Shown: positions 35,794 to 43,889, numbered from the stretch's first letter. The stretch is DNA of 64,000 bases from Cyclobacteriaceae bacterium (GCA_013141055.1 JABFRS010000001.1:1302001-1366000); one strand, 5' to 3'. The notes: generated by a model from the sequence alone, not told the origin. Numbers and translations are program-made.

Positions 35794-37269
35794 TTAATCC
35801 ATAGTAAATCTCCTTAAGCGGGGTTTACCTTTAAGCTGGAGATTCCCATCGCCTTCGAGAAATGCATTTAATTCATCTTCAACCTGGATCGAAATTCCAC
35901 CAGAGTCTTTTATTGTAACCTTTGCTTCAGAAGCTTCAAGATCAAGTCCCTCAAAAGAGCCTGGGCCTGTGTTCATGATATTGGCTTTCAGCGCAGATCC
36001 CGAAATCCTTAGCGTTCCTGTTTTTGTTACGGTGGCATCAAGGATCGACACGTCCACTTTCAGATTGACTTGCCCTTTGCCATTCTGGATGATCCCAAAA
36101 AAATTGGCTTCAATTGGCTCCTTACATGTTACTTCTCCAGAATGATTGACAACGACACTACTCAGTGTTGAATAAGTCAGCCGGATAATTGAATGTGGAA
36201 TTACTTCGAATGACTCATTCTTGGTTGTGATCCAAAGCCTGTTATCCTCAATGTTTGTACCAATAATGTGCGCCATATCAGCGTCCGACTCTATTTGGAT
36301 GGCTTCCGCATCTCCTTTCTGAAAAATAATGTCCGAGAATGTGTCAAGTCCGATACTTTCAAAAGGAGGGAGATTATAGGTATTAATAAACCTGCTTTGC
36401 TTTACCTCTACCAGCTGAACGCTTTGGATCTCCTCCCATTTTGCCTGACATATGTTTGATGCCAACTTCTGAAATTGTGCTACGCGACTTAGCAGAGAAG
36501 AGACGCTTTCACTGGATACACTATAAAGCTCTTTATATCGAACATCAGAATACGCACGTTGCAGAATATTGAATATTTCCAGGTCTGATTCGGTCGACCT
36601 AGGAAATATTTCATGGATATCAAGCGTGATATTTTCCAACAGCAGAAAGAGTCGTCTGATGCTATGGGTAGTCGGCTTATAGCCAAGGCAATTACGCAAA
36701 AGTGAGATGCTGGTAAGCTCAACAGCTTGATGAAGCATGAAGACCGCAACCTCATATCGTCCCGCTCTTGAGCATTCAACGGCTGATTCGTACAATGCCT
36801 GGCCAAGATCAAATTTCCTCCGTGTTCCCGTATCAAAAGAGGTTTGAACTTCCGGATTGACTTCTGTCGGAGGAGCAATGAGCGGAACGGCGTTGTTGTC
36901 ATACAGAAGCACTCCTTTTTTGTATAGTGTTACGAAAAAAGGATTTCCGCTTTCAAGGTTACTATTTACGGCATCAATACTATGTACAATCGGAATCAGG
37001 CTAAGAGATTCATTTGATAGTTTTTCAACTGCATCTGAAATGGATTCCCTCTTGCTTTTGTCTTTATAATGAAGAATGATAAGAAGATCCATCGTTGTAA
37101 CTGCATTCGTTTTGTCAGTTGAAATAAAACTGCTCCAGAAGTTATGAGACTTAGCTCTGACTCCATAACAGATGATCTTTTCGGGATGAGCTGTTTCGAC
37201 AATGCGACTCACCACTTCTTGAATAAGCGCATGTTGGGATTCAGTTATACCTGGAAGCATGATCTCCAT
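35794..37269 (-). CDS. nucleotidyltransferase-HEPN fusion with C-terminal GIN (DUF2807-like) beta domain
   Basis: The 491-residue protein reads as three parts. Residues about 8-120 resemble an MNT-type nucleotidyltransferase (IICYGVRAKSH, TTMDLLIIL), with a diverged catalytic motif. Residues about 145-285 are HEPN-like (RKFDLGQALYESAVECSRAGRYEVAVFMLHQAVELTSISLL, then PTTHSIRRL). Residues about 305-490 are a beta-solenoid-like GIN domain with repeated short strands, normally seen on secreted proteins, but there is no signal peptide here. MNT and HEPN domains are widely paired as antitoxin and RNase toxin. It overlaps the upstream small gene by 1 bp. A defence or stress role is inferred. Confidence 0.7.
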   Translation of the reverse strand: MEIMLPGITESQHALIQEVVSRIVETAHPEKIICYGVRAKSHNFWSSFISTDKTNAVTTMDLLIILHYKDKSKRESISDAVEKLSNESLSLIPIVHSIDAVNSNLESGNPFFVTLYKKGVLLYDNNAVPLIAPPTEVNPEVQTSFDTGTRRKFDLGQALYESAVECSRAGRYEVAVFMLHQAVELTSISLLRNCLGYKPTTHSIRRLFLLLENITLDIHEIFPRSTESDLEIFNILQRAYSDVRYKELYSVSSESVSSLLSRVAQFQKLASNICQAKWEEIQSVQLVEVKQSRFINTYNLPPFESIGLDTFSDIIFQKGDAEAIQIESDADMAHIIGTNIEDNRLWITTKNESFEVIPHSIIRLTYSTLSSVVVNHSGEVTCKEPIEANFFGIIQNGKGQVNLKVDVSILDATVTKTGTLRISGSALKANIMNTGPGSFEGLDLEASEAKVTIKDSGGISIQVEDELNAFLEGDGNLQLKGKPRLRRFTMD

Positions 37270-37610
37270 TAGTCAATTCTTTTTTGCCTTTTGACTTCTT
37301 TGATATTCATTATTTCATGATATGCTTTGACGGCCTGTTTCATTATGAGGTCTCTATCGCCTACGATTTTTTTACTCCTTCTTTGCATTATATCACAGTA
37401 CTTCTCAAATAGTGTGTCATTATCATCATCTATTCCAATGGACTGAAGAATCAGAGAATCCAGGTGAGGCTCAAAATCACAATCAGCCACGCCGAGTTCT
37501 TCTAACATGTAGAAAAGCTTTCGACTTTTCAGTTCTTCCTTTATAAGGAAAAGAACTACATCAGTCTTCTGGGGTAATTTGACCAGTTGATGTCTCCTTT
37601 GAGTATTCAT
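37269..37610 (-). CDS. small unknown protein, first gene of the HEPN operon
   Basis: The 113-residue helical protein shares the pattern described for its paralogue at 35.4 kb (LIKEELKSRKLFYMLEELG, CDFEPHLDSLIL). Its stop codon overlaps the start of the HEPN fusion gene by 1 bp, so the two are translationally coupled. It is divergent from the XRE regulator, and the shared upstream region carries operator-like palindromes. Confidence 0.65.
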   Translation of the reverse strand: MNTQRRHQLVKLPQKTDVVLFLIKEELKSRKLFYMLEELGVADCDFEPHLDSLILQSIGIDDDNDTLFEKYCDIMQRRSKKIVGDRDLIMKQAVKAYHEIMNIKEVKRQKRID

Positions 37611-37664
37611 ATATAAAAGGATAAAGTTTTTTAGAATGCTTAAATCGTATGTAATGATACGTAT

Positions 37665-37793
37665 TATAGATTATTTAATCTATATTAGGGATGATTTAGA
37701 TTAATAACTACCTGATAGTCAATATGCTATGCCCGAAAAAATCTTGAATTAATCCTAAATTGGGATGATCTAATGCCCAAAAAGGATTAATTC
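37665..37793. promoter_or_regulatory. divergent regulatory region with two palindromes
   Basis: A perfect palindrome TATAGATTA-TT-TAATCTATA lies at 37665-37684. A second inverted pair GAATTAATCCT (37746-37756) / AGGATTAATTC (37783-37793) ends exactly at the base before the XRE start codon. Two GGGATGAT direct repeats lie between them. This is what is expected of operators for an autoregulated XRE protein that also controls the divergent HEPN operon. Confidence 0.7.
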
Positions 37794-38006
37794 ATGGCGG
37801 ATAAAGTGAGGATTAACAGGCTAAAAGCAGTATTAGCTGAAAAGGACATAAGCCATAAGGATTTTGCCGAAATGGTTAAAAAGACTCCAAACACGATAAC
37901 AAGAATTTGTAATAATGAACAGCAGCCTTCGCTGGTTGTATTACGAGAAATGGCTTTCGCACTAGATGTTGATATTTCAGAATTGCTTGTACCAACAAAA
38001 AAATAA
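37794..38006 (+). CDS. XRE-family transcriptional regulator
   Basis: The 70-residue protein is a single Cro/C1-type HTH domain (RINRLKAVLAEKDISHKDFAEMVKKTPNTITRICNNEQQPSLVVLREMAFALDVDISELL). It has the size of small repressors that control toxin-antitoxin and restriction-modification genes in islands. The start codon abuts an AGGATTAATTC half-site, so it probably represses its own promoter. It precedes the remnant of a type I methyltransferase gene, and may once have regulated that system. Confidence 0.88.
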   Translation: MADKVRINRLKAVLAEKDISHKDFAEMVKKTPNTITRICNNEQQPSLVVLREMAFALDVDISELLVPTKK

Positions 38007-38053
38007 GAACGTGTAATCAATAGCGATTACAAGGTGAGGCTGAAGTGAAGTTC

Positions 38054-38134
38054 TTGCCAATAACCATCGTTATAGCGGTTAGGAATTTGCAAACCGTTAG
38101 TATACACCGTCGGAAGTAAGCCGCGTATTGGCAA
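38054..38134. repeat. 81-bp inverted-repeat element at the hsdM remnant junction
   Basis: TTGCCAATA (38054-38062) and its exact inverse TATTGGCAA (38126-38134) enclose a 63-bp segment that has an inner CGGTT / AACCG hairpin. The right arm overlaps the first codons of the hsdM remnant, so it coincides with the breakpoint of that gene. Confidence 0.55.
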
Positions 38135-38532
38135 AAATAATTGGTATCAATAAAGGAAACTCTACTGCGAGCACCACTATTTATGATCCGACCTGTAGCT
38201 CCGGGTCATTGCTGATCAAAGCCGGTGAAGAAGCAGAGAAATCCATTACGCTTTTTGGACAGGAAATGGATATCGCTACCGTTGCCCTGGCGAGTATGAA
38301 CATGGTTTTACACAACCAAGCACAAAACCTTCACGGTATCCGGCAAGGCAATACCATATCTGACCCTAAGTTCATTAAGAAAGATGGAGACAAAGAAGTT
38401 CTGGAAGCCTTCGACTATGCTGTTGCCAATCCACCATTTTCCTTTGCGAGCTGGACTAAAGGGTTCATCGATGACAAAACAAAAGCGCGCTCGTATCGGG
38501 CCAGTGTAAAATATTGCAAAAGATTAAATTAA
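38128..38532 (+). pseudogene. hsdM: fragment of a type I restriction-modification methyltransferase (HsdM)
   Basis: The 134-codon frame encodes only the centre of an N6-adenine methyltransferase: AKIIGINKGN, the SAM-binding motif IYDPTCSSGSLL, GQEMDIATVALASMNMVLHNQ, IRQGNT and the catalytic motif VANPPFSF. A complete HsdM is about 500-800 residues with an N-terminal helical domain and a C-terminal region; both are missing, and no hsdS or hsdR gene is nearby. The frame after FASWTKGF no longer follows the family. It is a decayed remnant, not a working enzyme. Confidence 0.85.
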
Positions 38533-38578
38533 ATCTCAAACTGACTCCTATAAGCATTCATTGAGTACCTAACTCCGA

Positions 38579-38707
38579 ATGACCAGCATTCCATGTGACC
38601 AATGCGCGAATTCTTTAAAGTACTTAGCCAAAAAGCTCGGATATGAACGCCAAGATTATCTTGATTTTGCAAAACAATACGGGAAATGGTACAACAACGG
38701 CAAATAA
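38579..38707 (+). CDS. possible 42-residue protein or remnant
   Basis: An ATG frame of 42 codons encodes MTSIPCDQCANSLKY followed by a helical basic segment (LAKKLGYERQDYLDFAKQYG). The CxxC pair could be half of a zinc ribbon. It lies in a decayed region after the hsdM fragment and may be the end of a lost gene. Confidence 0.3.
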   Translation: MTSIPCDQCANSLKYLAKKLGYERQDYLDFAKQYGKWYNNGK

Positions 38708-38923
38708 GCTATTAACGGAATTTTCCATTGAAAAGCCCCAGTATTAGTTTTTCCAGATCTTTATCTTCCAAAAATGCTTCAAAATTATTGAGAATCGTCC
38801 AAAACCTTACACGCCAGTTTAACAGTTCGAACAAGATCACCATTGATCATCATCTATCGATGTTCTATATTAGATACATAGGCCTTGTTCGAGGCAATCT
38901 TGTATCCATTTAAATTAAAAATT

Positions 38924-39124
38924 ATGAAAGCAAGTCAATTTGACCAACTAAACCTTTCCTCTCTCACTGAATCTGAAATGCGAGAAATAAGTGGTGGATT
39001 TATTAGTTATTTAAGCATCGCGGGACCCTTTAGACTGCTTGGCAAAGGTATCCAGTTTGTTGCAGGGGAAATTTATGATTTCGGCTCCGGCGTTTGGGAC
39101 GGTATCAAGGCGGGGTTTAACTAA
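38924..39124 (+). CDS. double-glycine leader peptide 1 (bacteriocin-like precursor)
   Basis: The ATG at 38924 gives 66 residues. Residues 1-25 form a leader with L-S-SLTESEMREISGG, matching the double-glycine consensus (LS-EL--I-GG) recognised by C39 peptidases. Cleavage after Gly25 would release a 41-residue peptide beginning FISYLSIAGPF, rich in glycine and aromatic residues with GxxxG-like spacing (VAGEIYDFGSGVWDG). No cysteines are present, so it would be an unmodified class II-type peptide. It lies 56 bp before a second such gene and in the same cluster as a C39-peptidase ABC transporter. Antibacterial action is inference from this organisation. Confidence 0.75.
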   Translation: MKASQFDQLNLSSLTESEMREISGGFISYLSIAGPFRLLGKGIQFVAGEIYDFGSGVWDGIKAGFN

Positions 39125-39180
39125 GCTTTATTAAATAACTTTATTAATATCTTTTTTCCAAAAATTTAAAAACTATAACA

Positions 39181-39402
39181 ATGAAAAATCCAGAATTAAA
39201 AAATTTGGCATCCCTTGACATCACTTACAAGGAGCTTACATTAACCGAACAACAATCAATTGTTGGTGGAAGCGGTATTACGTACGGAATTGGATATGGC
39301 ATTGGTTATGCTCTTGGATCTCTTGGTCGCGGTATAAAGTGGGTCTGGAATGAAATCGCGAGAGATCCAGTGTATTACATGGGCGCAACGATGACAGCGT
39401 AA
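39181..39402 (+). CDS. double-glycine leader peptide 2 (bacteriocin-like precursor)
   Basis: This 73-residue peptide has a leader ending KELTLTEQQSIVGG (Gly29-Gly30) and a 43-residue mature part that starts SGITYGIGYGIGYALGSLGRG. The regular GIGYGIGYALG spacing supplies GxxxG helix-packing motifs, as in class IIb two-peptide bacteriocins, where two different peptides together form a pore. It ends DPVYYMGATMTA. It is followed 19 bp later by a strong terminator. Pairing with peptide 1 is suggested by adjacency, similar size and similar leaders. Confidence 0.75.
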   Translation: MKNPELKNLASLDITYKELTLTEQQSIVGGSGITYGIGYGIGYALGSLGRGIKWVWNEIARDPVYYMGATMTA

Positions 39403-39421
39403 TATATTTTGAAACGAAACC

Positions 39422-39456
39422 AAAATAGGTGGTTGAGAGACCACCTATTTTTTTTG
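39422..39456 (+). terminator. strong terminator after the peptide genes
   Basis: A perfect 12-bp stem AAAATAGGTGGT / ACCACCTATTTT with a 6-nt loop is followed by a T run. It separates the abundant-peptide transcript from the export genes, as is usual when precursors must be made in excess. Confidence 0.9.
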
Positions 39457-39606
39457 CTTTAACAGTAGGGTATGCGAGTACAAAACGCCCTGAAATAAAA
39501 CGACGGAAACGAGTTGCGATACAATTAACTTTTATTGTGTATTTTCAATCTGAATTGGTTCGACAAAATATTCTGACGAAGAAATGATATCTGTAAATAT
39601 ATTTAA

Positions 39607-40116
39607 ATGATTAGCGAGAATAGCTTTCTTGAAAGGAGTGATTTCTTGTTGATTACAAGAATATCTTTATTAATAATTATTGTTGAAAGCATCGTTATCT
39701 TTATCTACAATTCTTTTGAAATCCAATTAGAAAATGAAGTTTCAACATGGCCATGGTATTTTGAATTGCCAACTGGTGTAATCTTCGCACCCATTTTTGA
39801 AAGCTGGCTTTGTCAATATCTTCCGTTCAACTTATTCAAACGATTTATCAAAGAAGTGGATACCCAATCATTTAAAGTTTTTTATCTTCTAAGTACCGGA
39901 ATATTTTTTGGATTATTGCACAGTGACACGATTTGGTATATGTTTTATGGCTTGTTGGCTGGATTAGGATTTTCATACTGCTTCTATCGTTTTAAGTTAA
40001 TATATCCCGACAGTTACAAACCACTCTTGTTTACAAGTTTGACCCATAGCATAGTAAATCTCCTCGTCTTCATTACATCAATAATATATAATTTATCGGA
40101 AACAAATTTTTCATGA
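39607..40116 (+). CDS. CPBP-family (CAAX protease-like) membrane protein
   Basis: The 169-residue protein has about five membrane segments. The CPBP motifs 2 and 3 are present as FGLLH (residues 101-105) and HSIVN (147-151), but motif 1 (usually EExxxR) is reduced to FESWLCQ with only Glu65. CPBP proteins in bacteriocin clusters can act as self-immunity proteins or as processing proteases. Here immunity is the more likely role because cleavage of the leaders can be done by the C39 transporter. The motif change means proteolytic activity is uncertain. Confidence 0.72.
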   Translation: MISENSFLERSDFLLITRISLLIIIVESIVIFIYNSFEIQLENEVSTWPWYFELPTGVIFAPIFESWLCQYLPFNLFKRFIKEVDTQSFKVFYLLSTGIFFGLLHSDTIWYMFYGLLAGLGFSYCFYRFKLIYPDSYKPLLFTSLTHSIVNLLVFITSIIYNLSETNFS

Positions 40117-40141
40117 TCTTGAAAAGAAGTAAACAACTGTT

Positions 40142-40291
40142 ATGATTTTAATATTATCAACTGAGGGCCTTTCATATAAAATTGGGTTTTTCTTGGGATC
40201 ACATTGGATTCTTACAACGATAGTCCTTACCGTTATCATCCTCATAATAATTTTTCGAAGAAAGATATTCTTAACCCGTAATCATAAATAG
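40142..40291 (+). CDS. 49-residue single-pass membrane peptide in the export cluster
   Basis: The ATG at 40142 starts a 49-codon frame with one long hydrophobic segment (WILTTIVLTVIILIIIF) followed by a basic tail (RRKIFLTRNHK). It fills the gap between the CPBP gene and the HlyD gene on the same strand, 25 bp from each. The size and topology suit an immunity peptide or a small transporter accessory. Reality as a gene rests on position and the clean membrane segment with a positive-inside tail. Confidence 0.5.
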   Translation: MILILSTEGLSYKIGFFLGSHWILTTIVLTVIILIIIFRRKIFLTRNHK

Positions 40292-40316
40292 ATTTCGACC
40301 TTCAGATGAACTGAGT

Positions 40317-41477
40317 ATGGCTTTCAAAAAACAAAATTTACTTCCATCAATCATCCTTGAATCCACGGCGGAGCTCTACAGAAATAAGGTCGAATTAAAA
40401 TCTTCTTTAATTTACCTTGTTTGTTGTATCTCGTTTACCATCGGGTTAATAGCAATTTTCTTTATTTCAGTTCCAGTAAGTGTTACGTCACGAGCTATTA
40501 TACGACCGTGTGTTGAGGTAAGTCAAATTCAATCTCTTGTCAATGGGCGACTTAAAGAATCATTTGTTAGGGAGAATCTTATCGTAAAAAAAGGAGATAT
40601 CTTGTATGTGATCGAACCAGAAATGCAGGAAGAAAAAGAGAAATTTATCGCTCAGCGTAAAAAGTTATTAGAGTCCTTCCTTGTAGATCTCAGAATATTA
40701 AACAAATTTGATAGCAGTACAAATCTAAACAATTCGGTATACAGGCAGGCAAAAATAAATTATAAACACCGCCAATTTGAAACTGAGACGCGCCTAAAAA
40801 AAGTCAAAGCGGATTACAATAGGAATTTAAAATTGTTTCAGGAGAAAGTCATTGCGGATGCGGAATTTGAAAATGTCAAATTCGAATTGGACAAGTTAGA
40901 GGATGAATTATCGTTATTAAAACAAAATCAAATAAGTCAGTGGCACGGGGAGATTTTGGATTATGAAAAGGAACTCCATGATATCAATACTCAATTAGCG
41001 CAAATAGAAAAAGAAAAAATAAATTTCATTGTTAAGGCACCAGTGTCTGGGACAATCCAAAATATTGTTGGGGCGTACAGCGGAAGCGCGGTTTTTGCAA
41101 ATCAAAATCTTGCACAGATTTCTCCCGATACTACTTTGATTGTTGAAGCATACATTAACCCTGCTGACATTGGACTTATAAGAACAGGGATGCTTGTCAA
41201 TTTTCAAATTAATGCGTTTAATTATAATCAATGGGGTTTAGCGACTGGAAAAGTGATCGAGGTGTCAAATGACATTCATTTTATCGATAACATTCCTGTG
41301 TTCAAATTAAGGTGCGATTTACATCAAGATTATCTTGAGCTAAAAAATGGCTACAAGGGCTTTTTGAAAAAAGGAATGTCTCTTCAGGCAAGATTTATCG
41401 TCACAAAACGAACACTTTGGCAATTATTATATGATAAGACCGACAATTGGTTGAATCCTAATACATTCGTTAATTGA
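40317..41477 (+). CDS. HlyD-family membrane fusion protein of a peptide exporter
   Basis: The 386-residue protein has a short cytoplasmic N-terminus, one membrane segment (SLIYLVCCISFTIGLIAIFF), a lipoyl half-motif (VNGRLKESFVRENLIVKKGDILYVIEPE), a long coiled coil (about 110-225), the second lipoyl half (NFIVKAPVSGTIQNIVGAYSGSAV) and a beta-barrel part. This is the layout of periplasmic adaptors of type I secretion. It overlaps the ABC transporter gene by 4 bp, so the two proteins form the inner-membrane part of one exporter. No TolC-like outer-membrane gene is in the element, so a host protein is probably used. Confidence 0.9.
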   Translation: MAFKKQNLLPSIILESTAELYRNKVELKSSLIYLVCCISFTIGLIAIFFISVPVSVTSRAIIRPCVEVSQIQSLVNGRLKESFVRENLIVKKGDILYVIEPEMQEEKEKFIAQRKKLLESFLVDLRILNKFDSSTNLNNSVYRQAKINYKHRQFETETRLKKVKADYNRNLKLFQEKVIADAEFENVKFELDKLEDELSLLKQNQISQWHGEILDYEKELHDINTQLAQIEKEKINFIVKAPVSGTIQNIVGAYSGSAVFANQNLAQISPDTTLIVEAYINPADIGLIRTGMLVNFQINAFNYNQWGLATGKVIEVSNDIHFIDNIPVFKLRCDLHQDYLELKNGYKGFLKKGMSLQARFIVTKRTLWQLLYDKTDNWLNPNTFVN

Positions 41478-43642
41478 AGCGATTTCCGAAAATAAAACAG
41501 CGTGATATTTCAGATTGCGGAGCTGCGTGCCTGGCGTCCGTTGCAGAATTTTACGACTTAAAGCTTCCGATTTCAAAAATCAGACAATTATCGTCTACTG
41601 ACAAAAAAGGAACCAACGTTTTGGGTTTAATCGAAGCCGCCCAAAAACTTCGCTTTGAAGCAAAAGGTGTAAAGGCTGAATTTGAGAGTTTATTCAAAAT
41701 TCCCAAGCCTTCAATTGCACATGTTATCATCGATAAGGTTTTAAATCATTACGTTGTTATCTGTGATGCTACCTCAAAGTATATCGAGGTGATGGACCCA
41801 ATGGATGGTGAACTGCATAGGTATACCCATGACAATTTCAAGTCAATATGGACTGGTGTTCTCGTTCTTCTTCTTCCAACTCAAAGTTTTGAAAAGGGAA
41901 ATACGAAGATTTCCGTAGCATCAAGATTTTGGGAACTTATTTACCCCCACAGGTCGGGTGTAATTCAGGCTCTTTTCGGCGCTTTCATTTTTACGGTAAT
42001 AGGATTATCGACTTCAATTTATATTCAGAAAATTGTTGACTATGTACTAATAGACGGCAATAGAAATCTATTGAATATCATGAGTGTTGGAATGGTGTTG
42101 ATGCTTTTTCTGCAAATATTCCTCGGTATTATGAAAAGTATATTCACACTTCGTACCGGCCAACTAATCGATGTGCAACTTATTCTTGGCTATTACAAAC
42201 ACTTACTAACACTCCCACAACAATTCTTTGATACTATGAGAGTTGGGGAGATAATGTCTCGCATCAATGATGCAGTAAAAATACGTGCATTTATCAATGA
42301 CGTATTAGTAAACCTTGCCGTCAATCTATTCATCTTCTTATTAGCGTTCGCGCTCATGTTCACGTACTACTGGAAACTTGGAGTCGTAATTTTCATTATT
42401 GTGCCATTCTATGCTGTCGTCTACTTCGTTACTAATAAAGTCAACAAGCGAATTGAAAGAAAATTGATGGAAAAGTCTGCTGACCTTGAGTCTCAGTTAG
42501 TTGAATCAATTAGTTCAATTAATACTATAAAAAGTTTCGCTCTGGAAAATTTTACGAACCTTAAAACAGAGATTCGATTCATTTCGCTTCTAAAAACAAT
42601 TTATTCCTCCAGTCTAAATGGAATTTTCAGCTCCAATGCAACCGAATTTTTTTCCCGTCTATTCACCATTATTTTACTCTGGATTGGTGCTGGATTTGTA
42701 CTTGATAATCAAATCACTCCAGGCGAATTATTATCATTTTACGCACTGATAGCGTATTTCACTGGTCCCGTCAGCAGCCTGATAGGAATGGACAAAATCA
42801 CCCAAAATGCCTTGATTGCTGCCGATAGACTTTTTGAAATCATGGACCTTGAAAGAGAAAAAGAAGACAGCAAAGTCAAAATGACAAAAGAATTATTAGG
42901 AGACATTTTCTTTAAGAACGTCGAATTTCGATACGGATCTAGAGCCAATGTCTTCAAAGAATTCAATCTCATTATAACCAAAGGCCAAGTAACAGCGATT
43001 GTAGGAGAAAGTGGGTCAGGAAAATCAACATTAATATCTATTTTACAGAGCAGATATCCTCTGCTGAATGGAAATGTATTGGTCGGCGATTATGACTTAA
43101 AGTATATCGATAATGACTCGATGCGATCCCTCATAGCGATTGTACCTCAAGTAGTCCATTTATTTTCCGGATCGGTTATCGAAAATATTGCAGTTGGTGA
43201 TCTGGAGCCTGACTTAAAAAAGATCATTGCAATCTGCACGTCACTGGGCATAATAGAATTCATAGAAAAATTACCAAACAACTTTGATACATATTTAGGC
43301 GAAAACGGTTCAATGCTTTCGGGCGGACAAAGACAACGAATTGCTATTGCTCGAGCTCTTTATAGAGATCCAGAAATCCTCATCCTTGATGAAGCAACGT
43401 CGTCTTTGGATTCTTCTTCAGAACTTTACATTCAGACTGCGATTAAGCTCTTGAAATCGCAGACCAAAACAATTATAATTATTGCTCATCGTTTAAGCAC
43501 TGTTTATAAAGCGGATAAAATTGCTGTATTAGATAAAGGCTTGCTGGTAGAGCAAGGGTCTCATTCTGAATTAATACTGAAGAATGGCCTATATTCCACC
43601 ATGTGGAAACAACAGTTTCCGAGCGACATCGAGACAAATTAA
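41474..43642 (+). CDS. peptidase-containing ABC transporter (C39 type)
   Basis: The 722-residue protein starts with a C39 peptidase domain: QRDISDCGAACLASV with catalytic Cys15, HYVVICD with His92 and MDP with Asp108. A six-helix ABC membrane domain (about 150-430) and an ATPase domain follow, with Walker A GESGSGKST, signature LSGGQRQR and Walker B ILILDEATSSLD. The enzyme removes double-glycine leaders and exports the mature peptide, which fits the two precursors upstream. The start is a TTG overlapping the HlyD stop by 4 bp; no ATG lies before the peptidase motif. All catalytic residues are intact. Confidence 0.95.
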   Translation: MKRFPKIKQRDISDCGAACLASVAEFYDLKLPISKIRQLSSTDKKGTNVLGLIEAAQKLRFEAKGVKAEFESLFKIPKPSIAHVIIDKVLNHYVVICDATSKYIEVMDPMDGELHRYTHDNFKSIWTGVLVLLLPTQSFEKGNTKISVASRFWELIYPHRSGVIQALFGAFIFTVIGLSTSIYIQKIVDYVLIDGNRNLLNIMSVGMVLMLFLQIFLGIMKSIFTLRTGQLIDVQLILGYYKHLLTLPQQFFDTMRVGEIMSRINDAVKIRAFINDVLVNLAVNLFIFLLAFALMFTYYWKLGVVIFIIVPFYAVVYFVTNKVNKRIERKLMEKSADLESQLVESISSINTIKSFALENFTNLKTEIRFISLLKTIYSSSLNGIFSSNATEFFSRLFTIILLWIGAGFVLDNQITPGELLSFYALIAYFTGPVSSLIGMDKITQNALIAADRLFEIMDLEREKEDSKVKMTKELLGDIFFKNVEFRYGSRANVFKEFNLIITKGQVTAIVGESGSGKSTLISILQSRYPLLNGNVLVGDYDLKYIDNDSMRSLIAIVPQVVHLFSGSVIENIAVGDLEPDLKKIIAICTSLGIIEFIEKLPNNFDTYLGENGSMLSGGQRQRIAIARALYRDPEILILDEATSSLDSSSELYIQTAIKLLKSQTKTIIIIAHRLSTVYKADKIAVLDKGLLVEQGSHSELILKNGLYSTMWKQQFPSDIETN

Positions 43643-43702
43643 ACAGTTAATAAGGAGAGATCATTAACTGATTTTTTCTTCCAAGGTCTTGGAGGTTCTT
43701 AT

Positions 43703-43735
43703 AACCGGATCATATTACAAACCGGTTTCGTTTTT
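43703..43735 (+). terminator. weak candidate terminator after the exporter operon
   Basis: AACCGG (43703-43708) can pair with CCGGTT (43722-43727) around a 13-nt loop, followed by TCGTTTTT. The stem is short, so this is only a candidate. Confidence 0.35.
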
Positions 43736-43818
43736 AACTTAATTATTTTCCATTCTCAATTTCCTTTTTAATTTTGTTATACAAACTGATCAACATTATT
43801 TCAATTTGATCATTTGGA

Positions 43819-43831
43819 AATTCGGTGCACC
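43819..43831 (+). promoter_or_regulatory. right-end integrase arm-type site
   Basis: AATTCGGTGCACC is identical to bases 22313-22325 near the left end and lies 58 bp before the right attachment core. It supports the view that GGTGCACC sites bind the recombination proteins at both ends. Confidence 0.55.
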
Positions 43832-43889
43832 TGCTAACACTGGTACATATTACAAGTTGATATTTAGCTGATTAGGCAATAGAGTTCAA

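Noticed and set aside
38054..38134. An integron attC site
   Set aside because: The ends do not show the RYYYAAC / GTTRRRY core pair and no integron integrase is present, so only an inverted repeat is reported.
38128..38532. Active type I restriction-modification system
   Set aside because: Only a central fragment of hsdM remains, and hsdR and hsdS are absent.
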